From positions 516,019,207-516,083,206 of the forward strand of contig CM022297.1 in NCBI GenBank assembly GCA_011799875.1: DNA of 64,000 nucleotides. The letters run 5' to 3'. Below the pieces are notes generated by a model that did not search any database, was not told the origin of the DNA, and saw only the letters and a program-made list of their open reading frames with translations. Shown piece after piece: positions 21,384-32,914 of the stretch (positions are counted from its first letter, which is position 1; each line of letters begins with the position of its first letter). This stretch comes from Thinopyrum elongatum (taxonomy: Eukaryota > Streptophyta > Magnoliopsida > Poales > Poaceae). Position numbers and translations under genes: made by a program.

Positions 21384-22899
21384 GATGACCCACAAGTATA
21401 GGGGATCAATTGTAGTCCTTTCGATAAGTAAGAGTGTCAAACCCAACGATGAGAAGAAGGAAATGACAAGTAGTTTTCAGCAAGGTATTCTCTGCAAGCA
21501 CTGAAATTATAAGTGACGAGTAGTTTGATAGCAAGATAATTTGTAACGAGCAAGTAACGGTAACGGTAGCAAAAGTGCAGCAAGGTAGCCCAATCCTTTT
21601 GAGGCAAAGGACAGGCCAAAACGGTCTCTTATGATAAGCAAAGCGTTCTTGAGGGTACACGGGAATTTCATCTAGTCACTTTCATCATGTTGGTTTGATT
21701 TGTGTTCGCTACTTTGATAATTTGATATGTGGGTGGACCGGTGCTTAGGTACTATTCTTACTTGAACAAGCCTCCTACTTATGATTAACCCCCTCGCAAG
21801 CATCCGCAACTACGAGAAAAGTATTAAGAATAAATCTAACCATAGCATTAAACTTTTGGATCCAAAACAGTCCCTTACGGAATAGCGCATAAAGTAGGGT
21901 TTAAGCTTCTCTCACTTTCGCAACCCATCATCTAATAACTACTCCACAATGCATTCCCTTAGGCCCAAATATGGTGAAGTGTCATGTAGTCGACGTTCAC
22001 ATGACACCACTAAGGGAATCACAACATACATACTATCAAAATATCGAACACATATCAAGTTCACATGATTACTTGCAACAAGATTTCTCCCGTGACCTCA
22101 AGAACAAAAGTAACTACTCACAAATGATAATCATGCTCAAGATCAGAGGGGTATTAAATAGCATAATGGATCTGAACATATAATCTTCCACCAAATAGAC
22201 CATATAGTAATCAACTACAAGATGTAATCAACACTACTAGTCACCCACAAGCACCAATCTAAGGTTCCGGTACAAAGATTGAACACAAGAGATGAACTAG
22301 GGTTTGAGAGGAGATGGTGTTGTTGGAGATGTCGATGGAGATTGCCCTCCCCAAGATGGGAGAGTTGTTGGTGATGATGATGATGATGATTTCCCCCTCT
22401 GGGAGGGAAGTTCCCCCGGCGGAATTGCTCCGCCGGAGGGCAAAAGTGCTCCTGCCCAAGTTCCGCCTCGAGACATCGGCGCTTCGTCCCAAAAGTCCTC
22501 TCCTCATTCTTTCTACGTCAAAATGACTTATATACCAAAAGAGGGGCACCGGAGGTGGGCCGAGGAGGGCACAACCCACCAGGGCGCGCCTGGGCTACCT
22601 GGCGCGCCCAGGTGGGTTGTGCCCACCTGGTGGGCCCCCTCTGGTACTTATTTGCTCCAATAATTCTTATATATTCTATAAAAATTCTCCGTGAAGTTTC
22701 AGTTCATTTGGAGTTGTGCAGAATAGGTGGCCTGACGTAGCTTTTTCAGGTCTAGAATTCCAGCTGCCAGTATTCTCCCTCTTTGTGTGAACCTTGCATA
22801 TTATGAGTGAAAAGGCATTAAATTACTCCAAAAAGCATTATTATACATAAAAACAATGTAAATAACAGGAAGAAAACATGATGCAAAATGGACGTATCA
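21384..22899 (-). repeat. 5' LTR of element A
   Basis: 1516 bp. On the minus strand it starts TGATACGTCCATTTTGC at 22899 and ends GGGTCATCA at 21384. The TATA box (TATATAA on the minus strand) is at 22529-22535. It is closely similar to the LTRs of B. A trinucleotide run (GAT)n lies near 22375. Short ORFs inside are not supported as genes. Confidence 0.9.
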
Positions 22900-22900
22900 C

Positions 22901-24153
22901 TCCTCCGTCATCGTGGAACACCGCGCCCTGATGGGCGTGGTTTTGGAAAGTATTCGGTCTGTTAACAATGGACTGAAGGAAGATTTTGCGGCCTTCTGAT
23001 GGGCTTCGAGGTAAGCCATGTAATGTTCTCTTTAAAAAGCGAATTTCTTAAGCAAGGTCATTCAATCCTTATATATAGCAGCCCCCGAGACTCTGTCAGG
23101 ATTCAGAAACCTGGCAGAGGATCGAAAATCATTGGATCGGCATACTAAGTTTTTGTGAGCTATTTTTGTAGGCCTCGTCTTAGGCAGAGGCGGCCAATGC
23201 CGCGGAGATTGCCGAAGTGAATCAGAAGCTCAAGAGCTCCGATGAGGAGCTCGACCTTGTCAACAAGCGGTTCGATGAAGCACAAGGTTAGTCCGGACTA
23301 GAATTTTAACAGTTCGGTTTTCCTTATCTAGTGAAGTATTTGGGGTTAACCCTAAAAAATGAGTGCAGCTATCGCCGCGGAAGTCGAGAACCTCAAGGCC
23401 GAACTGAAGAAGGCCAAGCAGGAGGTGGCCAAACTGAAGGCGGCGGCCTAGCGAGCGGCCGCCGAGCTTTCAATGGTGAAGGCCACTAGTGACAAGCACG
23501 AGGCCAGAGTGGCCGAGGTGCAACAGGAGCTCAAGGACGCCATCGCTAAATGTGAGGAACATGAGCAGAAAAATAAGGGTCGAGCCACCGAGCTATCTTC
23601 AGAGAAGCAGGAGATCCAGGAGGCGAGGTCGGAAACGCGGGGCGCCCGAGAGGAACTCCGCCAAGTGAAGCTCATTGCGGATGGTAAGCCATACTTACTG
23701 CAAAGTGTCTTCGGCTGTCACAAGTTCACTTTGCTCATGCGGGTGTGGCATTTCTCAGGTGCGTTTGCGGATCTCTCGTGGAGTGCGGCCGACGCGGCGA
23801 GGCATTTTGCATCTCGGGAGGGCGATGCTGAGCACAGGCTGTTCTGGGCGCAGTTCCAAGCGCCCAAACACCCTCCACTCCTAAGAAATCAAATGAAGTA
23901 GCTGATGGAGTTGCATTGGATGGCGGAGCCAGCCATGAAAGACCTTTGTGTTCGGCTGTGGCCTTCAGAGCCCATACCGAGCAGCTACTTTGGCCTGGTG
24001 CAGAAGCTGTGTGACACCGCGCCCCGGATCGATGTCCTGAAGCATTCTGTATGCATCGAGGGAGCTCGGATGGCCTTCGCGAGGACCATGGTGCATTGGC
24101 CGAAGATCAAGCCAGTCGAGATGGCCACCGGACCCCCGCCCACTGGAAAATAG
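22901..24153 (+). pseudogene. Antisense additional gene of element C, four putative exons
   Basis: Candidate exons are 22901-23010, 23172-23286, 23369-23683 and 23759-24153. They are separated by GT-AG introns of 161, 82 and 75 bases (donors GTAAGC, GTTAGT, GTAAGC). The last two joins keep the frame. The protein has VEHRALMGVVLESIRS in exon 1, a strong Ala/Glu/Lys coiled coil in exons 2-3, and a globular last exon (LSWSAADAARHF, RLFWAQFQ, SYFGLVQKLCDTAPRIDVLKHS) ending in a TAG near 24153. In-frame TAGs at 23181, 23449 and 23899 and a TGA near 22998 break it. The first join is out of phase by one base. I know this text only as part of Tat-type repeats; its function is unknown. Its 5' end is removed by A. 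Confidence 0.6.
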
Positions 24154-25347
24154 CACAGGCGCCCCAAGCAGTATTTCCCCATCGTGATGGATGGTGCTTA
24201 GGCAATAGAAGCCCAGTGTTCGAAAGATGTAATTCTGGAGTGAGCGCCTTATCATGTGTTGGATGACAGCTGAACCTTTTGCTTTATAATGCGGTTGCCT
24301 TGTATGGTTTATCATACTTTGTCTGCTTTTGTTTATTTTGACTCCTGCGTGGCCGTTTTAATCTAAAAGTTACCAGTCATCGGCTTTAGCCCCCATGTAG
24401 ATGCTACAAGGGGTGTTTCGACCTCCGCACTGTGACCCTTAGCCGATGTCTCGGTGCCCGAGGGCGGTAGTGTGTGAGGGAAACGAGGCAATCAGACTAT
24501 GCAGTTTTAACGTTTTCACTTAGCCATAGGAGCTTGACTACGGGGGATAGTAACTAGCCCCTAGTGCTTTGTGATGTCCGGTTGAGCCGAGGGATATACC
24601 GGACTCACTTGGTTTGTGTGATGACAGAACCCTTCGTATAATACAGCAAAACCTCCATCTATTTGTAGTTTGACACTTATCATCGGATCACCGACCAGTT
24701 CTCGCTTATTATGACAGTCAGTTTTCGGCTTTCTCCACTGAGGTACTTAACCAGGCGAGCTGGAACTACAATCGCAGTGGTCCTCCCTTTATCCTCCTAG
24801 CCGAACTTGCGGAATGTAAGAGGGTAAACACAGGAGATGGGCAACCCAACTATTGACCCAAGACATAATTCGGAACCGATTCATACAATGCAATATCCGA
24901 GAAGCCAGACACTAAGGAGAAAAGGTAGTGCCGGACTAATGCTTGGGGCGAGTTTTATAATCGATCCCCCGGTCTATTAGCCGATCACATCTGGAGAAAT
25001 CATGTGCCAAACTAGTTTGACTCGGAGTCGAAGAGAAGGAAAAATTATGCAATGTAAATGACTGCAAAAGGACCATAAAGAGTGGTCATTATTTCCGGTG
25101 AACTCGTGACGTCTAACCGTACAATCCGAACCACCGAAGTAACTGTTACAGGTACTTTGTTTATAAAATAAATTTTACAGAGGAAAGGTTTACACAGGGC
25201 CTTAATGCGTGGTTTGATGTCCCTACTGTGCCCTGCTGCACGTCTGCGCCTTTGCTCCGGAGGGGAGGAAGAACTCCTTGGAAGGGATGATAATCAGTCA
25301 ACATGCCCTTGGGAGAGGGTCTTGAGAAGTCGCCGTACCATACTAGC
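24154..25347. other. Non-coding part of element C between the antisense gene and the protease
   Basis: Downstream ends of two converging frames meet here. No coding frame longer than about 60 codons on either strand is convincing, and no RT, RNase H or integrase motif can be read. The text is rich in CCGA/TCGG words. It may be the 3' untranslated part of the antisense gene plus the deletion scar of pol. Confidence 0.4.
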
Positions 25348-26016
25348 TTAATGCCAGATAGGTCCTAGATGGTATCTATTATTGTCCGAAGACTTGTTTT
25401 GACCATAACACGATTGAACCGAATACTTGGCTCTTGGGTAGTTGGTCCCCACAGCTGCCCATGGTATTTTAAGCGCGAAGTTGTGCATATGAGGCACATA
25501 TTGTGCGACTGGGGTGGGCATGCATGCTGTGGGGCGCGTATCCCTATTTATGTTGAGCGTAGGGATGCTCTTCGAACTGAGGCATGGCTCGAGCCCGTTT
25601 GCCTGCCACCCGTGCCTTGACGGCGGGCTGGTACTTCGGCCCTTCGATGCCAGTTTGGGCTTCAGCTGCCAGAGCCACTGTATGCTCCTCGGTCCGGAGT
25701 TGAAACAAGCAAACGCCGTACGGCCCAGGAGTGTGTGATAGCCGCTGCAAAAATGGACTATGTCGAAGATTAAGTCTTCCATGCGAAAGTTGTCCGGCGA
25801 GCCGAATACTACTTCCAAAGTTAGAGTGCCCGAGCAGCGGGCTTCAACGCCTGGGATTACTCCTTTGAAGGTGGTGTTACTAGGTTTCATCCTTGACAGA
25901 TCAATACCCATTTTCCTTACTGCATCTGAATAAATCAGATTGAGGCTGCTATCCATCGACAATGGGGTGGTATCCATCGACAATGGGGTTAAGAACCAGG
26001 GCCGCCAATCCTCCAT
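25348..26016 (-). pseudogene. pol: Element C: aspartic protease region
   Basis: The minus-strand frame shows SSLNLIYSDAVRKMGI, FKGVIPGVEA, LEVVFGSPDNFR and FDIVHFCSGYHTLLGRTAFA, the usual run of a Tat/Retand protease. The active-site neighbourhood (25940-25995) carries a tandem duplication of about 19 bases, so the usual D-S/T/G-S triad is disturbed. After the GRTAFA box the frame shifts; a second minus frame (25750-25544) continues with RTEEHTVALAAEAQ. Confidence 0.65.
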
Positions 26017-26113
26017 GACGGATACTGGTCGGATGGTCCCTGGGATCGAAGGTGACCGGGCATGCTGACCATGGGTTAAATTTTGGGGCTACGACCTCTA
26101 CGACGTAAACATC

Positions 26114-27080
26114 TCAAAGTGCGCGTTTCCTCTCCTTCTTAGGTGTATGCGTGGCGTAGATCATGTTCACCATTTTTACCTCGGGAGGGAACTGCTTCTG
26201 GCCTCCATTGTTCGGCCCGCGAGGCTCATCATCGTCCTCGCTGCCGGGGCCCTTGCCTTGCTCCTCGGCTGTGAACTTGCCGGCCTGTTTGATCACCCAA
26301 CAGTTACGGTTGATGTGGTTAGAAGGTTTGTCCGGGGTGCCATGGATCTGACAAGGCCTATCCAAGATTTTATCGAGTGCGGTCGGGCCATCCTTGTTCC
26401 CTTTAGAGGGTTTCTTTTGCTGACCAGATTTGGAGTTACTTAATCTGGCATTCATTGCCGTATCCTCGGCTTCACCGCCGTTGTGACGACCCTTTTATTG
26501 TGCAGCGGTTTCCCGTTACCGTCCCGGACTTTCGAGGTACCGGGGTCTTCGGGGTTGTTGCTTCTACGAGCCAACCAGCTATCTTCGCCCGCGCAAAAGC
26601 GGGTCATGAGTGAGGTAAGAGCTGACATCGTTCTTGGCTTGTCTTGGCCGAGCTGACGGGCTAGCCATTCATCGCGAATGCTATGTTTGAATGCGGCTAT
26701 CGCCTTGACATCCGGACAGTCGACGATTTGGTTCTTCTTGGTCAAGAACCGATTCCAAAATTGCCAGGCTGACTCGCTGGGCTGTTGGACCACATGGCTC
26801 AGGTCATCGACGTTCGGAGGCCGGACATAAGTGCCTTGGAAGTTAGCTCGGAAGGCATCCTCGAGCTCTTCCCACCTCCCTATGGAGTTTTCAGGGAGGC
26901 TATTCAGCCAATGCCTGGCTGGTTCTTTGAGCTTTAGTGGAAGATATTTTATGGCATGGAGATCGTCTCCTCGGGCCATATGAATATGGAGAAGGAAATC
27001 TTCGATCCATACGGCCGGGTCCGTCGACCCGTCGTATTGTTCTATGTTTATGGGTTTAAACCCTTCGGGGAACTGATGCC
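26114..27080 (-). pseudogene. gag: Element C: gag core and nucleocapsid region
   Basis: Minus-strand 27075-26452 encodes INIEQYDGSTDPAVWIEDF, LPLKLKEPARHWLNSLPENSI and WQFWNRFLTKKNQI, a Retrotrans_gag domain. It continues in another frame (26455-26114) with a Lys-rich stretch and CQIHGTPDKPSNH. The apparent start MMQNGRT at 27102 is false: those residues come from the LTR of B. The true upstream gag sequence is at 52026-52539. Confidence 0.75.
27076..27080. repeat. Left target-site duplication of element B (ATGCC)
   Basis: ATGCC precedes the LTR start at 27081 and follows the LTR end at 52025 (52026-52030). Joining the flanks there restores the gag frame of C (minus-strand VMRH followed by FPEGFKPINIE). 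Confidence 0.9.
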
Positions 27081-28598
27081 TGGTACGTCCATTTTGCATC
27101 ATGTTTTCCTACTGTTATTTACATTGTTTTTATGTATAATAATGCTTTTTGGAGTAATTCTAAGGCCTTTTCTCTCATAATATGCAAGGTTCACACAAAG
27201 AGAGAGAATACCGGCAGCTGGAATTCTCGACCTGAAAAAGCTACGCCAGGCCACCTATTCTGCACAACTCCAAATGAGCTGAAACTTCATGAAGAATTTT
27301 TATGGAATATATAAGAATTATTGGAGCAAATAAGTACCAGAGGGCGCCAACCAGGTGGGCACAACCAACCTGGGCTCGCCAGGGAGCCCACGCGCGCCCT
27401 GGTGGGTTGCGCCCTCCTGGGCCCACCTCCGCTGCCCCTCTTCTGGTATATAAGTCATTTTGACCTAGAAAAAATAAGGAGAGGACTTTCGGGACGAAGC
27501 GCCGCCGTCTCGAGGCAGAACTTGGGCAGGAGCACTTTTGCCCTCCGCCGGAGCGATTCCGCCGGGGGAACTTCCCTCCCGGAGGAGGAAATCATCGTCA
27601 TCATCATCACCAACAACTCTCCCATCTTGGGGAGGGCAATCTCCATCAACATCTTCAACAGCACCATCTCCTCTCAAACCCTAGTTCATCTCTTATGTTC
27701 AATCTTTGTACCGGAACCTTAGATTGGTGCTTGTGGGTGACTAGTAGTGTTTATTACATCTTGTAGTTGATTACCATATGGTTTATTTGGTGGAAGATTA
27801 TATGTTCAGATCCATTATGCTATTTAATACCCCTCTGATCTTGAGCATGATTATCATTTGTGAGTAGTTACTTTTGTTCTTGAGGTCACGGGAGAAATCT
27901 TGTTGCAAGTAATCATGTGAACTTGATATGTGTTCGATATTATGATAGTATGTATGTTGTGATTCCCTTAGTGGTGTCATGTGAACGTCGACTACATGAC
28001 ACTTCACCATATTTGGGCCTAAGGGAATGCATTGTGATGTAGTTATTAGATGATGGCCTGCGAGAGTGACAGAAGCTTAAACCCTAGTTTATGCGCTTTT
28101 CCGTAAGGGACTGATTTGGATCCAAAAGTTTAATGCTATGGTTAGATTTATTCTTAATACTTTTCTCATAGTTGCAGATGCTTGCGAGGGGGTTAATCAT
28201 AAGTAGGAGGCTTGTTCAAGTAAGAACATCACCTAAGCACCTGTCCACCCACATATCAAATTATCAAAGTAGCGAAGACAAATCAAACCAACATGATGAA
28301 AGTGACTAGATGAAATTCCCATGTACCCTTAAGAACGCTTTGCTTATCCTAAGAGACCGTTTTGGCCTGTCCTTTGCCTCAAAAGGATTGGGCTACCTTG
28401 CTGCACTTTTGCTACCGTTACCGTTACTTACTCATTACAAATTATCTTGCTTTCAAACTACTCGTTACTTATAATTATAGTGTTTGCACAGAATACCTTG
28501 CTGAAAACTACTTGTCATTTCCTTCTGCTCCTCGTTGGGTTCGACACTCTTACTTATCTAAAGGACTACAATTGATCCCCTATACTTGTCGGTCATCA
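27081..28598 (+). repeat. 5' LTR of element B
   Basis: 1518 bp, starting TGGTACGTCC (the other family LTRs start TGATACGTCC) and ending GGTCATCA. The TATA box TATATAA is at 27447-27453. A region of CAT/TCA trinucleotides near 27595 mirrors the (GAT)n of A. Confidence 0.9.
27447..27453 (+). promoter_or_regulatory. TATA box of the B 5' LTR
   Basis: TATATAA lies in TTCTGGTATATAAGTC and is conserved in the 3' LTR of B (46763-46769) and in A (22529-22535, reverse). Confidence 0.6.
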
Positions 28599-28609
28599 AG
28601 GCTCTTTTC

Positions 28610-28627
28610 TAGCGTCGTTGCCGGGGA
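28610..28627 (+). other. Primer-binding site of element B
   Basis: TAGCGTCGTTGCCGGGGA is two mismatches from the Athila/Tat-type TGGCGCCGTTGCCGGGGA and lies 11 bases after the LTR end. Confidence 0.65.
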
Positions 28628-28705
28628 GTGAAGCGCTCTTGGTAAGCGGAAATCGGTAAGGAAAAAATTATTACTACGTGCTGAAATTTATTGTCATTTG
28701 TTACT

Positions 28706-29010
28706 ATGAAGAACAATTCTTTAAGGGGTTTGTTTGGGGTATCTTCACCTCGACCGGAACTGCAATTAGTTACCCCTCAACTTACTACACCAACTGAAAA
28801 TATTGTTTATGAAATTCCTTCGGGTATGATAGAACAACTGCTAGCTAATCCTTATGCAGGAGATGAAACTGAACATCCCGATATGCACTTGATATATGTG
28901 GATGAAATTTATGGATTATTTAAGCTTGCAGGTTTACCCTGAGATGAAGCTAAGAAGAAGGTTTTCCCTTTATCTTTGAAGGGAAAAGCATTGGCATGGT
29001 ATAGGCTATG
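28706..29010 (+). pseudogene. gag: Element B: gag, N-terminal part
   Basis: The ATG at 28706 opens the same N-terminus as A (LRGLFGVSSPRPELQLVTPQ, then EIPSGMIEQLLANPY). A TGA at 28940 replaces a Lys codon present in A. The frame continues to ALAWYRLC, where the nested LTR element at 29011 interrupts it. The rest resumes at 36003. Confidence 0.8.
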
Positions 29011-29661
29011 TGTCGGGGATATATCCCGCGATATGACCCGGCCGGACTTGGCGACTCACTGGTAACCCGCCTGACTTGGCGACTCACTAAGTGACCCATA
29101 CAGATCTCTCCACTCACTGATGACCCGGCCGGGCCAGGTGACTCATTGGTGACCCGGCAGGCGGGTCAGAGGAGCGATAAGACCCGGAGGCCCAAGGCCC
29201 AGAGGGCGGCTTATGAGAAGACCGGCTCAAGGTGCGTGTCCGATGGGCCGGCTTAAGAGGAAAGCATAAGAAATATTCCCTTACAAAGGAAGCAAGACTA
29301 GGACTCCACTTGTAGTAGAATAATCCTAATCCTACTAGGACTAGTCATGTAACCCGCCCCTTCAACTTATATAAGGAGGGCAGAGCACCCCAAGAGGGAC
29401 AAGTTTTTCACAAGTTGAGACAGACAAGTCAATAGCTCGAGAGAGAGAGGTAGACAAAGAGAACCCTTGTAATCGTGAGCATCACCATGATCAATATCAA
29501 TGAAGCAGGATGTAGGCTTTTACCTCCACCGTGAGGGGCCAAACCTGAGTAAAACCTCGCGCCTCTTGATTTCGACCAACCCCTTCAAGCTACCACGTAG
29601 ATGCGTTGGCCTCACGACTAAGTCCTCACACTAGGACATCTGCCGTGACAAATCCACGACA
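29011..29661 (+). repeat. 5' LTR of the non-autonomous element
   Basis: 651 bp. TATA-like TATATAA at 29368-29374. It is 20 bases shorter than the 3' LTR, mainly from one extra GACCCGGCCGGA-like unit in the 3' copy. Confidence 0.85.
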
Positions 29662-30005
29662 ATTGGTGCCACCGTGGGGCCCACGCACGATGGTGTTGAG
29701 TTCTTGGAAGGATTTCTCCCAAGAATCGAGAAGTTCGCAAATTTCCGGACGAAGAAGAACCAGTTGGAGGGATCTGCATCAACTCCTGAGAGGATTGAAT
29801 CATTGCTGCTGCTACACTGACGGAAATTACGGTCAAGTACTAGTAGTTGCACGGTTTACGAGATCTGATTGATTTTGGAATAGTACTATGTACTACTTCT
29901 AGTACGTGAGCTCTATTCAGAAGCAAGTTTTGATTGATCAACTCCGATGTATCACGTGAAGACTCAAGAAGCATCAAGGAGAGATTCCAGCGTAACAATA
30001 TGGTA
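29662..30005 (+). other. Leader of the non-autonomous element
   Basis: Begins with the PBS-like segment at 29662-29682. A short frame from the ATG at 29690 (about 60 codons) starts where gag would start but shows no gag motif and soon stops. Confidence 0.4.
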
Positions 30006-30108
30006 CTCTCTCCGTTCAGAATTACTTGTCTTGAAAATGAATGTATCTAGAACTAAAATATATTTAGATACATCCATTTCTGCGACAAGTAATTCCGAAC
30101 GAAGAAAG
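30006..30108. mobile_element. Stowaway MITE (Tc1/mariner type), 103 bp
   Basis: Inverted ends CTCTCTCCGTTCAGAATTAC and its imperfect complement meet in a short middle. TA dinucleotides flank both sides (30004-30005 and 30109-30110). Stowaway MITEs of Triticeae start CTCCCTCCGT and use TA targets. Confidence 0.88.
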
Positions 30109-30279
30109 TACAAGCCGGCCTAAAAGAAACTGGTCCAGACAAGACCGGGTCTCAGAAGGAATCCGGCCTGTCCTGCACGATCGGTTGGAGATTAAAAAAA
30201 AAGAAAAGAAAGAAGGGCCATGACCTGGAAGATAGGGAGATGGATTCGTAAAAACTACCACGACACGGAGGAGGAAAAC

Positions 30280-30960
30280 CGGCCTTGACCGCTTCATCTC
30301 CGCTCCCGGCCGCCCTCACCTCGTCGAACTGCCGCCGCTGCCGTGCTACCTCTGCCGTCGCGCGTCAAGCCGCCGCCTGTTTTCTGCCGTTGCCCTGAGC
30401 CGCTGAGCTGCTCCACGACCCGTTCGCGTTGGGACTCCTCCCGATGGCCTCTGCTTCTGCCTCAAGCGCACTGCTGCCGGACTCGCCTCCGCTGTCACAG
30501 CCGCGGGTCCAGCCTCATCGGCCGCGCGCCAAGCCGCCGCGCCTCCGCTGACTGGACCTCGCTGCCTTGACCAGCCATGAGTCACCGCTGCTGCTCCTAC
30601 CGCCTTCGCCGTGGCCCTGCCCGCGAGCGCCCCCACAGCTGCGCAGTGAGCCGCCTGAGACAGGCCGACCTTCGTCGCCGCCTTGCTTCCTCCGCCCCTG
30701 TTCCGCCCGGGCTCCCTGTTGACCCGTGCACACGCGTTTGCCTAGGCCCCGGCACCCGTAGCGCCGGCTCGCCACTGCAGCTCCCTGTGCGCCGGCTCAC
30801 CACTACTGTCAACTGCTGCTGTCCACGCACGCCGGCTTACCTCAGCCTCCGCGGGTGAGGGTCTGGTCTCCGTCGAGTCGCCGTGTGATTCCGCCGTTGC
30901 CGCCATCACCTCTGATATGAGCCGCTGCTGACGTAAGCCGCCCTCACCGGAGTACTGAGC
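30280..30960. other. GC-rich filler inside the non-autonomous element
   Basis: About 680 bases of CCG/GCC/CTG-rich sequence open in several frames on both strands, which is what composition alone gives. No protein motif is recognised in any frame. It could be a captured exon or 5' leader, but I see no support for a gene. Confidence 0.35.
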
Positions 30961-32214
30961 CGCCCCTGCTGGAGGCCACATTAAGTCCAAGCCTCGCCTC
31001 TGTTCTTGCCCTGCCCAAATAGGGAAATACTGTGGCCGGTTGCTGCCAACGAGGAAAAGAAAGTGGCAGCATCTGGGGGAGTCCTCGTGAGGATAAACAC
31101 AAAATATCCTTAGTGTGCATATAAGGATCAAATGACTATTCAACAATTGGATTGAAAAGTTATCTACGGGTGCTACTTATGGATCATCGGTCATCCGAAC
31201 AAAATCAGGTGATATCCATCTAAAAGTCTACTTTATTGGCACATCTTGTTTTTTTCAAATAACAAATACTCCGGCTTGCGATACTTTTTTATGCAGGACA
31301 ATTGTTCATTGCAAATAAGGCATTATACTGCGGGTATGGAGCGCGCGCTGGCAACGTTTCTGCATCGGCGTTTCGTCCGTGCCATACTACCCGGTGAACA
31401 AACGTGTGCAAGCCGCCGTCCCTGTGGCCCAGTTTACATCAACTCGCCGGGACCGCGCCTGTGATTGACTCGCCGTCCACGCGGCTTTCCGCGCCTACGA
31501 TTGACTCGCCCGTCTGCATCGGCTTACAACGCCACAGCTGACTCATCTGTCCGTGCCCACGGCCGACTCACCCGTGATTGATTTCAGCTTCACTATGGTG
31601 ATCAACTCCACGGTGGATAATCTCTGGCCTAACGTATCAGGTACTCTGGCTTGTGATATTTTTTTATGCAGGACAGTTGTCTAATGCAAAAGTGACCGTC
31701 ATGTCACGGGGTTTATTAAATGATTTATGCTGGAATATACATTGAGTATTGCGAGGATTGTCAACTCGCTCAAGCCTCTGGTTTACATATTCTAGCGTTC
31801 CGCTGTTCAACTATATACCGGTTTATATCACGGTCAAATATGGAGAATCTCAAGACAACTCCTCGAGTCGACTTAAGACTCGGGGGCTACATGGACATGA
31901 CTCAGCAAATCTTGCCAGTTTTAGCAAATTCAAGAGCCCCAGGACGTTGGAGGGAAAGATAACCCGGTCCCAGAGGCTACTGCCATATTGATGAAAATTT
32001 AAAGGCCGTCAGAAAATTTCTGGCTTAAAAAGAAGGATTCCGGTTTAAAATCCGGTTTAAGAGAAATCTCTCTCCCACAATGTTTTGAGCTCTCAATATC
32101 CGGTTCAAGAGGAGAACATCTCTCGCAAGTTTGAGTTCTCAGAAAAAAAATTAAAGGTTGCCAAAGTGAGCTTGCTGCCATGATGCGCGGTTCAAACATG
32201 GGTATCCTGCCTTA
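30961..32214. other. Interior of the non-autonomous element without a recognisable gene
   Basis: Mixed sequence with scattered GACTCGCC-like words and two copies of a segment around CTCCGGCTTGCGATAC/CTCTGGCTTGTGATAT and TTTTTTATGCAGGACA (31268-31305 and 31643-31680). No supported ORF. Confidence 0.4.
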
Positions 32215-32229
32215 TTGGCTTATCACATT

Positions 32230-32560
32230 ACTGGTCACTTGGGGGCTTCCTGCTCACTGAGCATAGCTGTGACTACCCTCTTGATCCGGCTTGCACGCCT
32301 TGTTACAAATTACATGGGGGCTTCCTGCTCACTGAGCATAGCTGTGACTACCCTCTTAATCCAGCTTATACGCCCTGTTGCAAACGACTTGGGGGTTTTC
32401 TGCCCAAGTTAAAACGTTACCAAAGAGACCTTGCTACAATGCGCAGTTCAAACATAGGTAACCTGCCTTGATGGCTTATTATAGTTCACTTGGGGGCTTC
32501 CTGTTCAATGAACATAGCTATATTTACCCTTTTGATTGGCTTGGACGCCAGGTGTATTCA
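32230..32560 (+). repeat. Short duplicated units with GGGGGCTTCCTG
   Basis: A unit of about 80 bases beginning TTGGGGGCTTCCTGCTCACT is present at 32238 and 32318, with a third diverged copy at about 32490. The units also share GCATAGCTGTGACTACCCTC. Confidence 0.7.
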
Positions 32561-32914
32561 CCAAAATTCCAGGTTATCCTGCCTTGTATGTCTGCCACTT
32601 CGCCCAGGTAATCCTGGAATGACCCACCGTACTCTTGACAGTTAATCTTATAAAGACCCTGAACTTGTCAAAGTTAAAACGGCGATTGGTCATGTGAGGC
32701 CCGGCTTACAAGTTTGAGTAAAGGATTAACTCAGCGGCTGTGCGGCCCATGAATAGCACTTGGTATTGAGGTTTAGCGGCCTATGAAAGCCTTCCTTTGT
32801 CTGATTTGTTATTTTTCCTAAACATTGTTTGGGCTCATATCTTTGTACCATATTGGCATATGGTTTAAAATGATTCAGGCCATGTAGCCTTAATCCTTAT
32901 GGCTCATATTTGAG

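Larger units (their letters stand above)
16731..22899 (-). mobile_element. Gypsy element A (Athila-like), 5' LTR to integrase
   Basis: Reading leftwards from 22899 come the 5' LTR, primer-binding site, gag, protease, RT, RNase H and the start of integrase. RT before integrase defines Gypsy. The rest of integrase, the small 3' ORF and the 3' LTR are outside the window or removed, with only 448-474 beyond the Sirevirus. Element B (27081-52025) is the same family in the opposite direction and served as template for locating domains. The PBS and layout suggest the Athila lineage; the exact Triticeae family name is not certain. A is inserted in the antisense gene of element C. Confidence 0.85.
22900..27080 (-). 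mobile_element. Element C (Tat/Retand-like Gypsy), main remaining part
   Basis: This is the oldest layer in the centre. The minus-strand gag and protease (27080-25348) continue on the far side of element B at 52026-52539, the break being the 5-bp TSD ATGCC of B. Downstream of the protease lies a spliced-looking gene on the opposite strand (22901-24153). Additional ORFs, including antisense ones, are known for the Tat lineage. No RT or integrase is seen after the protease, so C is either a deletion derivative or a non-autonomous member. A is inserted at 22899/22900. Confidence 0.65.

Noticed and set aside
27081..27102. Gag of element C starting MMQNGRT at 27102
   Set aside because: These residues come from reading backwards into the LTR of B (27081 on). 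The true gag continues at 52026 across the TSD.
29606..29872. ORF after the PBS of the 7-kb element as a gag gene
   Set aside because: It starts inside the LTR, lacks any gag motif, and the in-frame ATG gives only about 60 codons.
30340..31150. Overlapping GC-rich ORFs on both strands
   Set aside because: All frames are open because of CCG-rich composition; none has a recognisable motif, and the region is interior to a non-autonomous LTR element.
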